A stretch of 64,000 bases of DNA from Bermanella sp040371755 (lineage in GTDB: Bacteria > Pseudomonadota > Gammaproteobacteria > Pseudomonadales > Oceanobacteraceae): NCBI RefSeq assembly GCF_040371755.1, contig NZ_BAABWE010000004.1:186001-250000 (forward strand). The letters are read 5' to 3'. Below are positions 17,556 to 27,199 of the stretch, piece after piece. The position numbers and the translations under genes were made by a program. A model generated the notes under the pieces. The model made no database searches. It was given only the letters and a program-made list of their open reading frames with translations, and was not told the DNA's origin. Numbering within the stretch: position 1 is the stretch's first letter; each line of letters opens with the position of its first letter.

Positions 17556-19898
17556 TTAGTTTATTAGTTTCAGATTGTGCTCTTCTTTTTGACCTCCCCT
17601 GTCTTCGACTCTTGTAATGCTAACTGGGAATGTAATGGTGAACTCTACTCCAGGATGGGTGTTTTCAACTTCAATGTTCCCATCTAGGATTTGAGTAACA
17701 ATATTGAATACTTGAAATAACCCGAGTCCAATACTTCCTTTATTCCCTCTTTTTGAGGTGTAAAACGGATTGAATATATCGCGTATTCGACGACTATCAA
17801 TTCCAATGCCGTTATCTTTTACTTTTATTGTTATGCTGTCTTTATCAGTTGATGCTAGTATTTTTATAACTCCTTCCTGTTCTTCAAATCCGTGGATGAC
17901 ACTGTTTGTATATAGATTTGTAAGCATATCTGTAATTGCCCGTGGGTAGCCTTTGAATGGAATATTTTCTTCACATATTATTATCACATTTTCTTTTCCA
18001 ATCATTTTGCTAAGTACAAGTTCAATTTCTTCTAAAATTATATTGATTGAACTTTCTTGGTATTTGTATCCTTTTTGTAATACTGAAACCTCTTTAAATT
18101 CACTGATAAGTTGGTTTATTTTCTCAAGATTATTGTTTATTATTTCAATTGCCTCATATTCAAATTCTAGCCTTTGTGAAAAAATTGATTTAGTTAATTC
18201 GTTATTTTCAAAACTGTCAGTTAAAAATTTGAAATCGTCTTTAAGCTGACTTATGGCTGTTTTGCTTACTCCTAAAGGTGTGTTTATTTCATGGCATATA
18301 CCAACTACTAAATGTTCCATTGCTAGCATTCTTTCTCTCATTGCTCGTTTTTTATTTTCTTCATTTTGTTTTCTTTCTTGAATGTTTATGGCAGAACCTT
18401 GGTAAGAAATAATGTCGCCTTTATTATTTCTTACTGATTTTACCGATACAGAAAACCAAATTAATTCCCCGTTTTTGTTTTTTAGTTGTACTTCTAAATC
18501 AATAATGTAGCCTTTTTCATACATGTTTTTAAATATTGATTTAGGAGTAGATTCATTTTCGTGAAAATACTCCCTATGGTTTTCTTTAGATCTATTTAGA
18601 ATCTCTTCTGTATTGTCATAATCTAACATTTTAGTAAATGCTGGGTTTGCATCAATAATTACCCCTCTTTTATTTAGGGTGAATTGACCTGATAGACTTG
18701 TATTGTATAAGTTTTTATATTTATTTAGTGTGTTAATGCTTTGTTGTCTTTGTTTTTCTATTCTTTGCGCCAGAGCAATTGATAAAACCGAAACTTGTAT
18801 AAATGCACCTATTTGATATACATATAATGTAAACCAATTAGCTTGTAATATACCAAGGACTCTCAAGTTAGCTATTAGTAATCCTAAAATATATAAACCC
18901 CAAGCAATGGTAAAAAACTGAGCAATTCTCTCTCCTTTAATTGAATAAAATGCTCCCAGTAAAAATGCTGAAAAATTTAGTATCAATGCGATAATAACTT
19001 CTATAGGAATAATTATTTCATAAGGAAGAATAAATGATAAAGGAATGAGTGAGAACGTTGCTATTAATATTACCATGAAATAATATTTAATAAATTTATT
19101 ACGATTATTGGTATTTAATATCATAACGATAAATAAGATATTAAAAAAATGATAACAGGCAAGAAAAGTTGGGTATAGATATTCGTTAAGGTCAGGTTTG
19201 TTAGGCCACAGATGTTGAAACGCTGTGCCGTTATACATAGCGGTTCCCATTATGTAGAAGCCAACGTTAAATACATAGGTTAGGTAAATTTTTTGTTTAA
19301 TGAAAAAATAGATAGAGAAATTGTAAAGCATCATTACAACTAATATTCCATTCATCCATCCAAGTAAAAATGTGCGGAGTCGCTCCTCTAATTTATATGA
19401 TTTTTTTTCCAAAAAATGTAGGGGTACTTCTGCTGCGCCCTTTGTATTAACTTTTAAATAAATATCAAGTAAATCGTTTTCTTTTAATTTATATGGGAAT
19501 ACATAGTATGGGTGCCTAATCAAACGACTATTGAAAGGCAGTTTGTCCCCTGTATGTATTGGGTCTAATGGCTGATTGTTAATAAAGCTAAAATTTGAGT
19601 AGTAATCTAGTAGAGGATAGGGGGTTTTCAAATACCAGTCGCCATCTTGTTTGGCTTTTACTTTAAGATTTAGCCATAAGGTATCTGTAATTAAACTAAA
19701 ATTTATGTTTACACTTGTTATTGGCGTCCAGTTTTTCCTCTTTCTGATGTCTTCAATTGTTAGTTTATGGGTGTCATCTAGGATATATTCTACTTCATTT
19801 ACGAAATTATAATTTGTTCCTGGCTCAAGCATAGTAATAGGAGCTGCTAAAGTGTTGTAGCTCACTATACTCGCTAATATTACGACCAGTATTGGCAT
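17556..19898 (-). CDS. 7TMR-DISM sensor histidine kinase with PAS domain (copy 2)
   Basis: A 780-residue paralogue of the next gene downstream, similar along the entire length with the same domain order: signal peptide, 7TMR-DISMED2-like domain, seven membrane helices, PAS, H-box kinase core. The phospho-acceptor histidine is again at residue 536 (ICHEINTPLG), and KDNGIGI and GSIGLGLFQVFNI mark the ATPase domain. Divergence is spread evenly, which points to an old tandem duplication with both copies kept functional. It is first in the leftward three-gene set. GGA six bases before the ATG supports the start. Strongly AT-rich codon use. Confidence 0.88.
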   Translation of the reverse strand: MPILVVILASIVSYNTLAAPITMLEPGTNYNFVNEVEYILDDTHKLTIEDIRKRKNWTPITSVNINFSLITDTLWLNLKVKAKQDGDWYLKTPYPLLDYYSNFSFINNQPLDPIHTGDKLPFNSRLIRHPYYVFPYKLKENDLLDIYLKVNTKGAAEVPLHFLEKKSYKLEERLRTFLLGWMNGILVVMMLYNFSIYFFIKQKIYLTYVFNVGFYIMGTAMYNGTAFQHLWPNKPDLNEYLYPTFLACYHFFNILFIVMILNTNNRNKFIKYYFMVILIATFSLIPLSFILPYEIIIPIEVIIALILNFSAFLLGAFYSIKGERIAQFFTIAWGLYILGLLIANLRVLGILQANWFTLYVYQIGAFIQVSVLSIALAQRIEKQRQQSINTLNKYKNLYNTSLSGQFTLNKRGVIIDANPAFTKMLDYDNTEEILNRSKENHREYFHENESTPKSIFKNMYEKGYIIDLEVQLKNKNGELIWFSVSVKSVRNNKGDIISYQGSAINIQERKQNEENKKRAMRERMLAMEHLVVGICHEINTPLGVSKTAISQLKDDFKFLTDSFENNELTKSIFSQRLEFEYEAIEIINNNLEKINQLISEFKEVSVLQKGYKYQESSINIILEEIELVLSKMIGKENVIIICEENIPFKGYPRAITDMLTNLYTNSVIHGFEEQEGVIKILASTDKDSITIKVKDNGIGIDSRRIRDIFNPFYTSKRGNKGSIGLGLFQVFNIVTQILDGNIEVENTHPGVEFTITFPVSITRVEDRGGQKEEHNLKLIN

Positions 19899-20260
19899 GT
19901 GTATTCCAAATCAACTCAATAGAGCCATATAGGCAGTTCATCTATAAAGATTAGCCCATGTTAATGGCTTTACCATACGTCATATGTGCATAGTTTTTAT
20001 TCGTTATTGTTTCTACAGCCTATGTGATTTTATCCTTATAACGATACCTAGTTAGAAGGTTATGAAATTATTCAGCGGGTTAGAAGTGCTTCATTTAATT
20101 TATTTTTAATATAATGCTTAGCTTTCTTATTCTTATACCTTCTTATGCTTTCTTGTTCTGTCAGATTAGGTTTTCAATATGAAACATTTGTCTTAATAAA
20201 GAATATTTCGAATTCTCACCACTATACTGTTTTTAAGGATGCAGTATTTTGGTGGTAAGC
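19899..20260. other. Divergent intergenic region between kinase set and lipoprotein
   Basis: An AT-rich gap of about 360 bases that must hold promoters for both directions. I see no strong hairpin, repeat or open frame with a ribosome site, and no operator I can name. Confidence 0.5.
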
Positions 20261-21037
20261 ATGTTGTTTAGGAAGAGCACTATATTGTGGGTGATGACGG
20301 CATTGACTTCTACAGGGTGCCTAGAGTTTGGACATGAACATCAAGTAATTCCTAATCCCAATGATGATCGCTTTTGGTCTATGCGGGTAGAAGGTGTCAA
20401 TATGACATCTAGTCGCTATCTCGAAGTATTTGCGCGTATTCCTAGTGGGCGCTATTCATTTTTGTCTGAACAAGAAGTTAACCCAATTTGCACAGCAATC
20501 GATGGTGATGGTGATGGCTTTCATGATGATAGCCTGCTGGAGCTCATTGAGTTTACCGATGCTAGCATAACAATGAAAACGGCTATCTACCTTGATAATA
20601 CAAAGTGTGATGGCGGCTACAACGATTACGATTATGCTGATCAGGTTGAGGCGGATTATTCCATTGCAAGTAGTGAGTTCCAGTTTGATCGTATTGATTT
20701 ATTAGTAACGGATATAGCTCGCCATGTGAATAGTTCTGCAGGGGCTTATGCCTTGAGTACGCTCCCCAGTGTATGCAATTTGCCTTTATGGCAACCGGGC
20801 TCTGTTTATAGTTTTGAGAATATGGAGTGTATTGGTGCAAGCGATACAATGTATGGGGTGTTTAACCCGTTAACCGTTGCGCTGCCTGGTATCGGGGATG
20901 TGTTAGAAGGTGTGCTTATATATTCACAGGATATGGTCACTCTTGCTTTATCTGAAGAGGGTAATAGGCCTTCTGAGGATGATATTGCGATGCCAGTGGA
21001 GCTTGGTTTAAGTGGTGGGCCTATTTATGCCAAGTAA
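20261..21037 (+). CDS. Unrecognised lipoprotein
   Basis: A 258-residue predicted lipoprotein with lipobox LTSTGC (Cys20 counting from the ATG at 20261). The longest frame starts at a TTG twelve bases earlier, but GGTGG lies six bases before the ATG. The mature part is acidic, with the calcium-loop-like stretch DGDGDGFHDD and a GGYNDYDYAD segment, and it contains several cysteines (ICTAID, NTKCDGG, SVCNL, MECIG) that could form two disulfides. I do not recognise the family. It stands alone, closed by the terminator at 21041. Confidence 0.75.
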   Translation: MLFRKSTILWVMTALTSTGCLEFGHEHQVIPNPNDDRFWSMRVEGVNMTSSRYLEVFARIPSGRYSFLSEQEVNPICTAIDGDGDGFHDDSLLELIEFTDASITMKTAIYLDNTKCDGGYNDYDYADQVEADYSIASSEFQFDRIDLLVTDIARHVNSSAGAYALSTLPSVCNLPLWQPGSVYSFENMECIGASDTMYGVFNPLTVALPGIGDVLEGVLIYSQDMVTLALSEEGNRPSEDDIAMPVELGLSGGPIYAK

Positions 21038-21040
21038 CTC

Positions 21041-21074
21041 AAAAAAAAGCCGCTTACTTTCTCAAGTAAGCGGC
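21041..21074 (-). terminator. Terminator shared by ilvD and the lipoprotein gene
   Basis: A perfect 11-base stem GCCGCTTACTT/AAGTAAGCGGC (21049-21059 and 21064-21074) with a four-base loop. Read on the minus strand it is followed by eight Ts, a textbook end for ilvD. On the plus strand it is followed by TCAAGTTTTAT, a weaker end for the lipoprotein gene. Confidence 0.88.
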
Positions 21075-21092
21075 TCAAGTTTTATGTTAATG

Positions 21093-22934
21093 TCACTCTG
21101 CATCTAGCAGCGCATTATCGCGTACAGCACCTTTGTCGGCACTTGTTGCAAACTTAGCATATACCTTAAGGGCTCGGCTCACTTTACGTGGGCGTTCTGC
21201 CACTGGTTTCCAGCCTTTCTTATCTTGCTCTTGACGACGAACAGATAATTCCTCTGCGCTTAAATCGACATTGATGGCGCGGTTTGGAATGTCGATATTA
21301 ATGATGTCGCCATCTTGCAGTAGACCAATGGCTCCACCAGATGCGGCTTCAGGAGAGCAGTGACCAATAGAGAGGCCGGAGGTACCACCGGAAAAACGGC
21401 CATCTGTTAATAGGGCGCAATCTTTACCTAAACCTTTAGATTTTAGATATGAGGTAGGGTATAGCATTTCTTGCATACCTGGGCCGCCTTTAGGGCCTTC
21501 GTAACGAATGATTACGATATCCCCTGCAACCACTTCATCAGCTAAAATTCCCTTAACGGCATCGTCTTGGCTTTCAAAGATTTTTGCCTTACCTTGGAAT
21601 ACATGGATTGACTCATCTACACCAGCGGTTTTAACTACACAGCCATCAAGGGCAATATTGCCGTACAGTACGGCTAAGCCACCTTCTTTTGAATATGCAT
21701 GTTCTAGTGAACGGATGCAGCCATTTTCACGGTCGCCATCCACAGTAGGGTAGCGAGTGCTTTGGCTAAACGCTGTTTGTGTTGGAATACCAGCAGGTCC
21801 TGCACGGAAGAACTCCATAACCTCTTCACTTGGGTTGCGCATGATGTCCCATTTATCTAAGGCTTCTTTCATGGTTTTGGAGTGAACCGTTGGTAAATCG
21901 TTGTGTAATAAACCTGCACGATCAATTTCACCTAAAATCCCCATGATGCCACCAGCACGGTGTACGTCTTCCATGTGATAAAGCGGAGAGTTAGGCGCTA
22001 CTTTACACAGCTGAGGCACTACCCGTGATAAACGGTCGATGTCCTTAAGGTCAAAGTCCACTTCACCTTCTTGTGCAGCGGCTAATAAGTGAAGAATAGT
22101 GTTAGTTGAACCACCCATTACGATGTCTAGTGTCATGGCATTTTCGAATGCTTTGAAGTTAGCAATAGAGCGCGGTAAAACGGATTCGTCATTTTCTTCA
22201 TAATAACGCTTAGCATTTTTCACGATTAAGCGGCCAGCTTCTAGAAACAAGTTTTCACGGTCAGCATGGGTAGCCAGTGTTGAGCCATTGCCCGGTAATG
22301 ACAGCCCTAGTGCTTCGGTTAGGCAGTTCATCGAGTTGGCGGTGAACATGCCAGAGCAAGAGCCACAGGTAGGGCAGGCACTGCGTTCATACTCGGCCAC
22401 TTTTTCATCGCTGGCTGAGTCGTCAGCGGCGATAACCATGGCGTCAACCAAGTCTAACTTGTGCTCAGAAAGCTTGGTTTTACCGGCTTCCATTGGGCCG
22501 CCAGATACAAAGATCACAGGGATATTCAAGCGCAAAGATGCCAACAGCATTCCCGGGGTGATTTTATCGCAGTTAGAGATACAAACGATGGCATCGGCAC
22601 AGTGTGCATTAACCATGTATTCCACTGAGTCAGCAATGAGTTCACGGCTAGGTAGGCTGTATAGCATGCCGTCGTGACCCATAGCGATGCCGTCATCTAC
22701 TGCGATGGTATTGAATTCTTTAGCCACACCGCCGGCTTTTTCAATCTCACGGGCAACTAATTGACCCATGTCTTTCAGGTGTACGTGACCGGGTACAAAC
22801 TGTGTAAAGCTGTTGGCAACGGCAATAATTGGTTTAGAAAAGTCATCGTCTTTCATACCCGTTGCACGCCAAAGGGCACGGGCTCCGGCCATATTACGGC
22901 CGCCGGTGGAGGTTTTGCTGCGATATTCAGGCAT
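21093..22934 (-). CDS. ilvD: Dihydroxy-acid dehydratase
   Basis: Iron-sulfur enzyme that dehydrates 2,3-dihydroxy-isovalerate and -methylvalerate to the keto acids used for valine and isoleucine. The cluster cysteines are visible: Cys122 in CISNCDKITPG and the CPTCGSCSGMF segment near residue 195. The C-terminal GRFSGGTSGLSIGH motif is intact. I chose the ATG at 22934 (protein MPEYRSKT, 613 residues) because it matches the family N terminus and has GAGAG about seven bases upstream; the longer frame from a TTG adds ten residues without support. The product feeds IlvE, encoded at 48134. Confidence 0.95.
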   Translation of the reverse strand: MPEYRSKTSTGGRNMAGARALWRATGMKDDDFSKPIIAVANSFTQFVPGHVHLKDMGQLVAREIEKAGGVAKEFNTIAVDDGIAMGHDGMLYSLPSRELIADSVEYMVNAHCADAIVCISNCDKITPGMLLASLRLNIPVIFVSGGPMEAGKTKLSEHKLDLVDAMVIAADDSASDEKVAEYERSACPTCGSCSGMFTANSMNCLTEALGLSLPGNGSTLATHADRENLFLEAGRLIVKNAKRYYEENDESVLPRSIANFKAFENAMTLDIVMGGSTNTILHLLAAAQEGEVDFDLKDIDRLSRVVPQLCKVAPNSPLYHMEDVHRAGGIMGILGEIDRAGLLHNDLPTVHSKTMKEALDKWDIMRNPSEEVMEFFRAGPAGIPTQTAFSQSTRYPTVDGDRENGCIRSLEHAYSKEGGLAVLYGNIALDGCVVKTAGVDESIHVFQGKAKIFESQDDAVKGILADEVVAGDIVIIRYEGPKGGPGMQEMLYPTSYLKSKGLGKDCALLTDGRFSGGTSGLSIGHCSPEAASGGAIGLLQDGDIINIDIPNRAINVDLSAEELSVRRQEQDKKGWKPVAERPRKVSRALKVYAKFATSADKGAVRDNALLDAE

Positions 22935-23279
22935 GTTGACTCTCTCAGTGAGGGTGACTAACAAAAAGTGGCACGCAGTATATCAAATGCAAGGTGTAGG
23001 GAGTATATGCGATTGACATAATCTTACTGCTGGGGGCTATAGAGATATCATTTTAGAGGATTAACGTGTAGCAGGTAGTCTAATTAAGGCGTGAAGTGGT
23101 TTAAAGCCAGCTCATATAGGGGATTGCGCATAGTCTAGTCATCTACGTGAGCTTTGAATTTGTGTGCACTATATAAAGCCATTTTCCTTGAGTTGGCACT
23201 AAATTTTAAATCTACCAGAAAATATAAATTATGCTGCTATTCTAAAAATTATATGCGTAGTAATTCCCATGGAGGGAGT
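22935..23279. other. Intergenic region between ilvD and the chemoreceptor gene
   Basis: About 345 bases between divergent genes. A TTGACA at 23013-23018 is followed 19 bases later by TATAGA, a possible but loosely spaced sigma-70 promoter for the chemoreceptor. No open frame, attenuator peptide or clear hairpin for ilvD was seen. Confidence 0.35.
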
Positions 23280-26200
23280 ATGTTTTCTTGGTTTTTAAAT
23301 ATGCCCATGACCAAAAAACTGGTATTGGTCTTAGTGGTTATGGGGCTTTTACCAGCCATTATTATTGGTGGCATAGCAAGTAATGAGGCATCTGAGCTGT
23401 TAGAAAAAGAGGCTCACAATAGTTTGCTTGCCGTTAGGGATGCTCGGAAAAGTGCCATAGAGCGATATTTTAACCGGATATCGGATCAAATCAGCGTGAT
23501 GTCCCAGCAGCAAACAATTTCTGATGCGACATCAAATTTCATTCGGGGTTATAACCGCTATATTGAACAATCTAAAGAATACAGCCTAGCCCAAGCTAAA
23601 AATTCTGTTTCACAATATTATCAAAATGACTTTGCAACAGAATTTAAATCACAAAATAAAGTGCCAGCAAATGCAAATAAAGTAATAGAAAAACTGACAC
23701 CAACCACGCTAGCACTGCAACAGGCCTATATTAGCGATAATCCTAACCCGTTAGGTGCAAAAGATGCGCTGCCGCGAGGGGTTGGCTCAGCTAGTTACCA
23801 TGCCATTCATCAGCGTTATCACCCTGAAATAAGGGAATTTCTACAGAAATTTGCTTATTACGATATTTTTTTAGTTGATGTTAAAACGGGTAATATTATT
23901 TATAGCGTATATAAAGAACTGGATTTTGCTACATCATTAATGAGTGGGCCGTATGCCAATACGAACTTTGCTGATGTGTTTAAAGTGGCCGCGAAGGATT
24001 TAAATAAAGGCGAAACCGCACTTTCTGATTACCAATTATATTATCCGTCTTATCAAGCACCCGCGAGTTTTATTGCTAGCCCAGTTTATGATGGTGAAGA
24101 AAAAATTGGCGTACTTATTTTTCAAATGCCAATCGCTGAAATCAATAAAATGATGACTGATCGTTCGGGAATGGGTGAATCAGGAGAAACCTATCTAGTG
24201 GGGCCAGATCACCTAATGCGCTCAGATTCCTATTTAGACCCTGTAAATCACTCTGTTGTTAACTCTTTTAGAAACCCAGAACTGGGTGCAGTTAAAACCC
24301 CTGTCATAGAAAAAGCGCTCGATGGAAAAAGCGGTGAACAAATGGTCATTGATTATAATGGCAATCCTGTATTCAGCGCGTATGCGCCAATGAGTGTATT
24401 AGGACTCAACTGGGCAATACTCGCAGAAATAGATGTAGCTGAAGCTTTGGCTCCGGTAAGCAAGTTGCAAAATATTGTATTAATGGTGGTTGTAATTGCT
24501 TTAATAATTCTGCTGGTAGTGGCGTACATACTAGGTAAGGCGTTATCGTCACCCATTTCAGAATTATCTAAGGTACTTAATAAAATTACATCCACGGGCG
24601 ATTTTTCTATTCGTGTAAAAAATTCAACTAAAGATGAAGTAGGTCAAGCGGCCAATGGTGTCAATCAATTATTACAATCATTGGGGGATTGCTTTGGAGA
24701 GGCTAAAAACGTTCTAGAAGGTGTCGCTAAAAATGACTTTACTATGCGTTTAGAAAAACAATACAACGGTGATATGGCCGCATTAGCAAAAGGTATGAAT
24801 GAAACCGTTGAACAACTGGATGAAATGCAAAAAGATCAAAAAACTCAATCTCAAGCGTTAGAAAAAAGTGCAGAAGAATCCAATTTATTAATGAAAAAAG
24901 CACAAGATGAGGCCATCGTTTATGGGCGTATTAAACAAGCGTTAGATGCTTGTTCAACCAATATCATGATTGCGAATCAAGACCATGATATTGTGTATAT
25001 GAATGAATCCGTAAATGAAATGTTAAAAGATGCAGAGCAAGACATTAAAAAAGATCTTCCAAGTTTTAATGTCAAAGGTGTACTCAATAGTAATGTTGAT
25101 ATCTTCCATAAAAATCCAAATCATCAGCGTTCAATGTTAGCAGCACTTAATGATACCTATCGCACTAAAGTGGTCATTGGGGGGCGAACATTTACCCTTG
25201 TGGCTAATCCAATTAACGATGAACAGCATAATCGTATTGGCACAGTAGTGGAATGGAATGACGTAACAGAAGAGCTAAAACGCCAAAATGAAGCGCAACG
25301 AATCGCTAACGAGAACGCCAGAATTAAACAAGCCTTAGATGCATGTTCGACAAATGTGATGATTGGGGATGCAGACAATAACGTCATATACATGAACCAA
25401 GCCGTAACGGATATGATGCATGAGGTTGAATCCGATTTACAAACGGCTTTACCGAATTTTAATGCTGATAAAATTATGGGAAATAGTATAGATATTTACC
25501 ATAAAGATCCGAGCCACCAAAGATCAATGCTAGCAAAACTGAATAAAACTTATCAAACAGAAATAGAAATAGGCGGGCGTACATTCTCTCTTACTGCTAA
25601 TCCAATTAGCAGTGATTCAGGTGAACGCATTGGTACGGTTGTAGAGTGGAATGACCGTACTCAAGAGGTAAAAGTGGAATCAGAAGTAAATACTATGATT
25701 GATGCGGCAAGTCGCGGAGATTACAGCGCACGCATGAACTTAGAAGGGAAGCAAGGCTTCTTTGAAAAACTGGCATTTGGCTTGAATAAACTATCAGAGA
25801 CAACAGATATTGCCATTAGTGATGTTGTTCGTGTACTTAGCTCATTAGCAAATGGCGACTTAACACAAAAAATCGAAGGCCATTATGAGGGATTATTTTC
25901 TCAGTTAAAAGATGATACCAATCAAACGGTGGATAAATTAACGGAGGTAATTGGAGAGGTTCTAAGATCATCTACAGCAGTACATAGTGGGGCAGATGAA
26001 TTGGCTCAGGGTAATGCAAATTTAAGCCAAAGAACTGAAGAACAAGCCTCAAGTTTAGAAGAAACAGCAGCTAGCATGGAAGAAATGACAGCGAATGTAA
26101 AACAAAGTGAAGAGGGGGCCAAACAAGCTGCCGGTCTAGCTTCATTAGCTCAATCTAGGGCTGAACAAGGTGGTGCTGTTGTTGATAAAGCGGTGAGTGC

Positions 26201-26717
26201 CATGGAAGGAATTAACGCTTCGAGCAAAAAAATTGCCGATATTATAGGCGTGATTGATGAAATCGCTTTTCAAACAAATTTATTAGCCCTTAATGCAGCA
26301 GTTGAAGCAGCGAGAGCAGGAGAGCAAGGTAAAGGGTTTGCGGTTGTTGCCGGTGAGGTGAGAAGCCTTGCTCAACGTAGTGCGGGAGCGGCTAAAGAGA
26401 TTAAAGATCTCATCAGAGATAGCGTAGACAAAGTGACGGATGGAGCGCAATTAGTCAATAAGTCTGGCAGCACACTTAAAGAAATTTTAGATGCTGTGAA
26501 TAATGTGGATAGTGTTGTTCGTAATATTTCAGAAGGTGCGGTAGAGCAAACTGCAGGTATTAATCAAGTTAATGTAGCGGTTTCTCAGATGGATAGCATG
26601 ACGCAACAAAATGCGGCACTGGTTGAGCAAGCAGCTGCAGCCAGTGAGGCTATGGCTGAGCAAGCGAAAAAAATGCAACAAATATTAGGATTTTTTAAAA
26701 CGAAAAATAGTGCTTAA
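23280..26717 (+). CDS. Methyl-accepting chemotaxis protein with tandem PAS domains
   Basis: A 1145-residue chemoreceptor that signals to CheA/CheW. Order: membrane helix (about 10-30), a large periplasmic ligand domain of the Cache type (about 35-395), second membrane helix (about 396-420), HAMP region, two PAS-like repeats (from about 551 and 682) that are clear duplicates of each other (both open with IKQALDACSTN and end in RIGTVVEWND), a second HAMP-like segment, then the signalling hairpin with IAFQTNLLALNAAVEAARAG. The tail ends GFFKTKNSA with no CheR tether pentapeptide. The start at 23280 follows GGAGGGAGT; upstream residues of the longest frame look non-coding. No che genes are in the window. 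Confidence 0.93.
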   Translation: MFSWFLNMPMTKKLVLVLVVMGLLPAIIIGGIASNEASELLEKEAHNSLLAVRDARKSAIERYFNRISDQISVMSQQQTISDATSNFIRGYNRYIEQSKEYSLAQAKNSVSQYYQNDFATEFKSQNKVPANANKVIEKLTPTTLALQQAYISDNPNPLGAKDALPRGVGSASYHAIHQRYHPEIREFLQKFAYYDIFLVDVKTGNIIYSVYKELDFATSLMSGPYANTNFADVFKVAAKDLNKGETALSDYQLYYPSYQAPASFIASPVYDGEEKIGVLIFQMPIAEINKMMTDRSGMGESGETYLVGPDHLMRSDSYLDPVNHSVVNSFRNPELGAVKTPVIEKALDGKSGEQMVIDYNGNPVFSAYAPMSVLGLNWAILAEIDVAEALAPVSKLQNIVLMVVVIALIILLVVAYILGKALSSPISELSKVLNKITSTGDFSIRVKNSTKDEVGQAANGVNQLLQSLGDCFGEAKNVLEGVAKNDFTMRLEKQYNGDMAALAKGMNETVEQLDEMQKDQKTQSQALEKSAEESNLLMKKAQDEAIVYGRIKQALDACSTNIMIANQDHDIVYMNESVNEMLKDAEQDIKKDLPSFNVKGVLNSNVDIFHKNPNHQRSMLAALNDTYRTKVVIGGRTFTLVANPINDEQHNRIGTVVEWNDVTEELKRQNEAQRIANENARIKQALDACSTNVMIGDADNNVIYMNQAVTDMMHEVESDLQTALPNFNADKIMGNSIDIYHKDPSHQRSMLAKLNKTYQTEIEIGGRTFSLTANPISSDSGERIGTVVEWNDRTQEVKVESEVNTMIDAASRGDYSARMNLEGKQGFFEKLAFGLNKLSETTDIAISDVVRVLSSLANGDLTQKIEGHYEGLFSQLKDDTNQTVDKLTEVIGEVLRSSTAVHSGADELAQGNANLSQRTEEQASSLEETAASMEEMTANVKQSEEGAKQAAGLASLAQSRAEQGGAVVDKAVSAMEGINASSKKIADIIGVIDEIAFQTNLLALNAAVEAARAGEQGKGFAVVAGEVRSLAQRSAGAAKEIKDLIRDSVDKVTDGAQLVNKSGSTLKEILDAVNNVDSVVRNISEGAVEQTAGINQVNVAVSQMDSMTQQNAALVEQAAAASEAMAEQAKKMQQILGFFKTKNSA
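26649..26717 (+). repeat. Direct repeat, left copy (3' end of the chemoreceptor gene)
   Basis: The last 69 bases of the chemoreceptor gene reappear in damaged form at 29543-29608, in the same orientation. The block starting GCTATGGCTGAGCAAGCG is nearly identical in both places. Confidence 0.85.
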
Positions 26718-27199
26718 TAAGAATTTATCACCAATTATTCGAAAGCATATAGCACTCCTATCTAATAAGCATTAGGGAACGATTATACCTAGTGCTGACA
26801 TTCTTTACTTGTTCGAATGGTTTCTAATATCAAGAATATAAGCTTATCCAGATAAAATTATCATTGATTAAATTAAGTTAGTGACATGGTTATTTAAGTC
26901 GTGAATTCAATTCATTAGTAAATATTTTTCTAAAAATTAAAATTACTTAACTTATCACGCGGCTATTATAGTTTTATATGATCTTGGTCAATAGTAGCGG
27001 GTTAACAAAATATTCATTAAAATCTTTCAGATAGTTTATAAATAAGCCGTGCTTCTATCTAAATACATCTAGTAGATTAAATTTAAATTTTATTTCCGCT
27101 TTGTTGCATTTTTCGGATATCCTAAGATTGAACCGCCGTGCTATAAAGACAATCCAAAAAATGGACAATTATAACAATAATAGTAAGTAAAAAATAAGT
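26718..27199. other. AT-rich intergenic region upstream of the AraC-type regulator
   Basis: About 480 bases with no supportable gene and no proper terminator for the chemoreceptor. It holds the 18-bp motif at 27104-27121 (listed separately), and is otherwise AT-rich with a loose inverted pair AGCACT/AGTGCT around 26750-26805. Confidence 0.5.
27104..27121 (+). promoter_or_regulatory. 18-bp shared promoter motif, copy upstream of the AraC-type gene
   Basis: TTGCATTTTTCGGATATC lies 78 bases before the regulator start. The same 18 bases, in reverse complement, lie upstream of the convergent gene at 28161-29246, so each gene has the motif in the same orientation relative to its own start. The end GGATATCC is palindromic. 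Most likely an operator or promoter element common to both genes. Confidence 0.6.

Noticed and set aside
23172..23200. Sigma-28 (flagellar) promoter for the chemoreceptor gene
   Set aside because: TAAA and GGCACTAA are 17 bases apart instead of 15 and the second half matches GCCGATAA in only five of eight positions.
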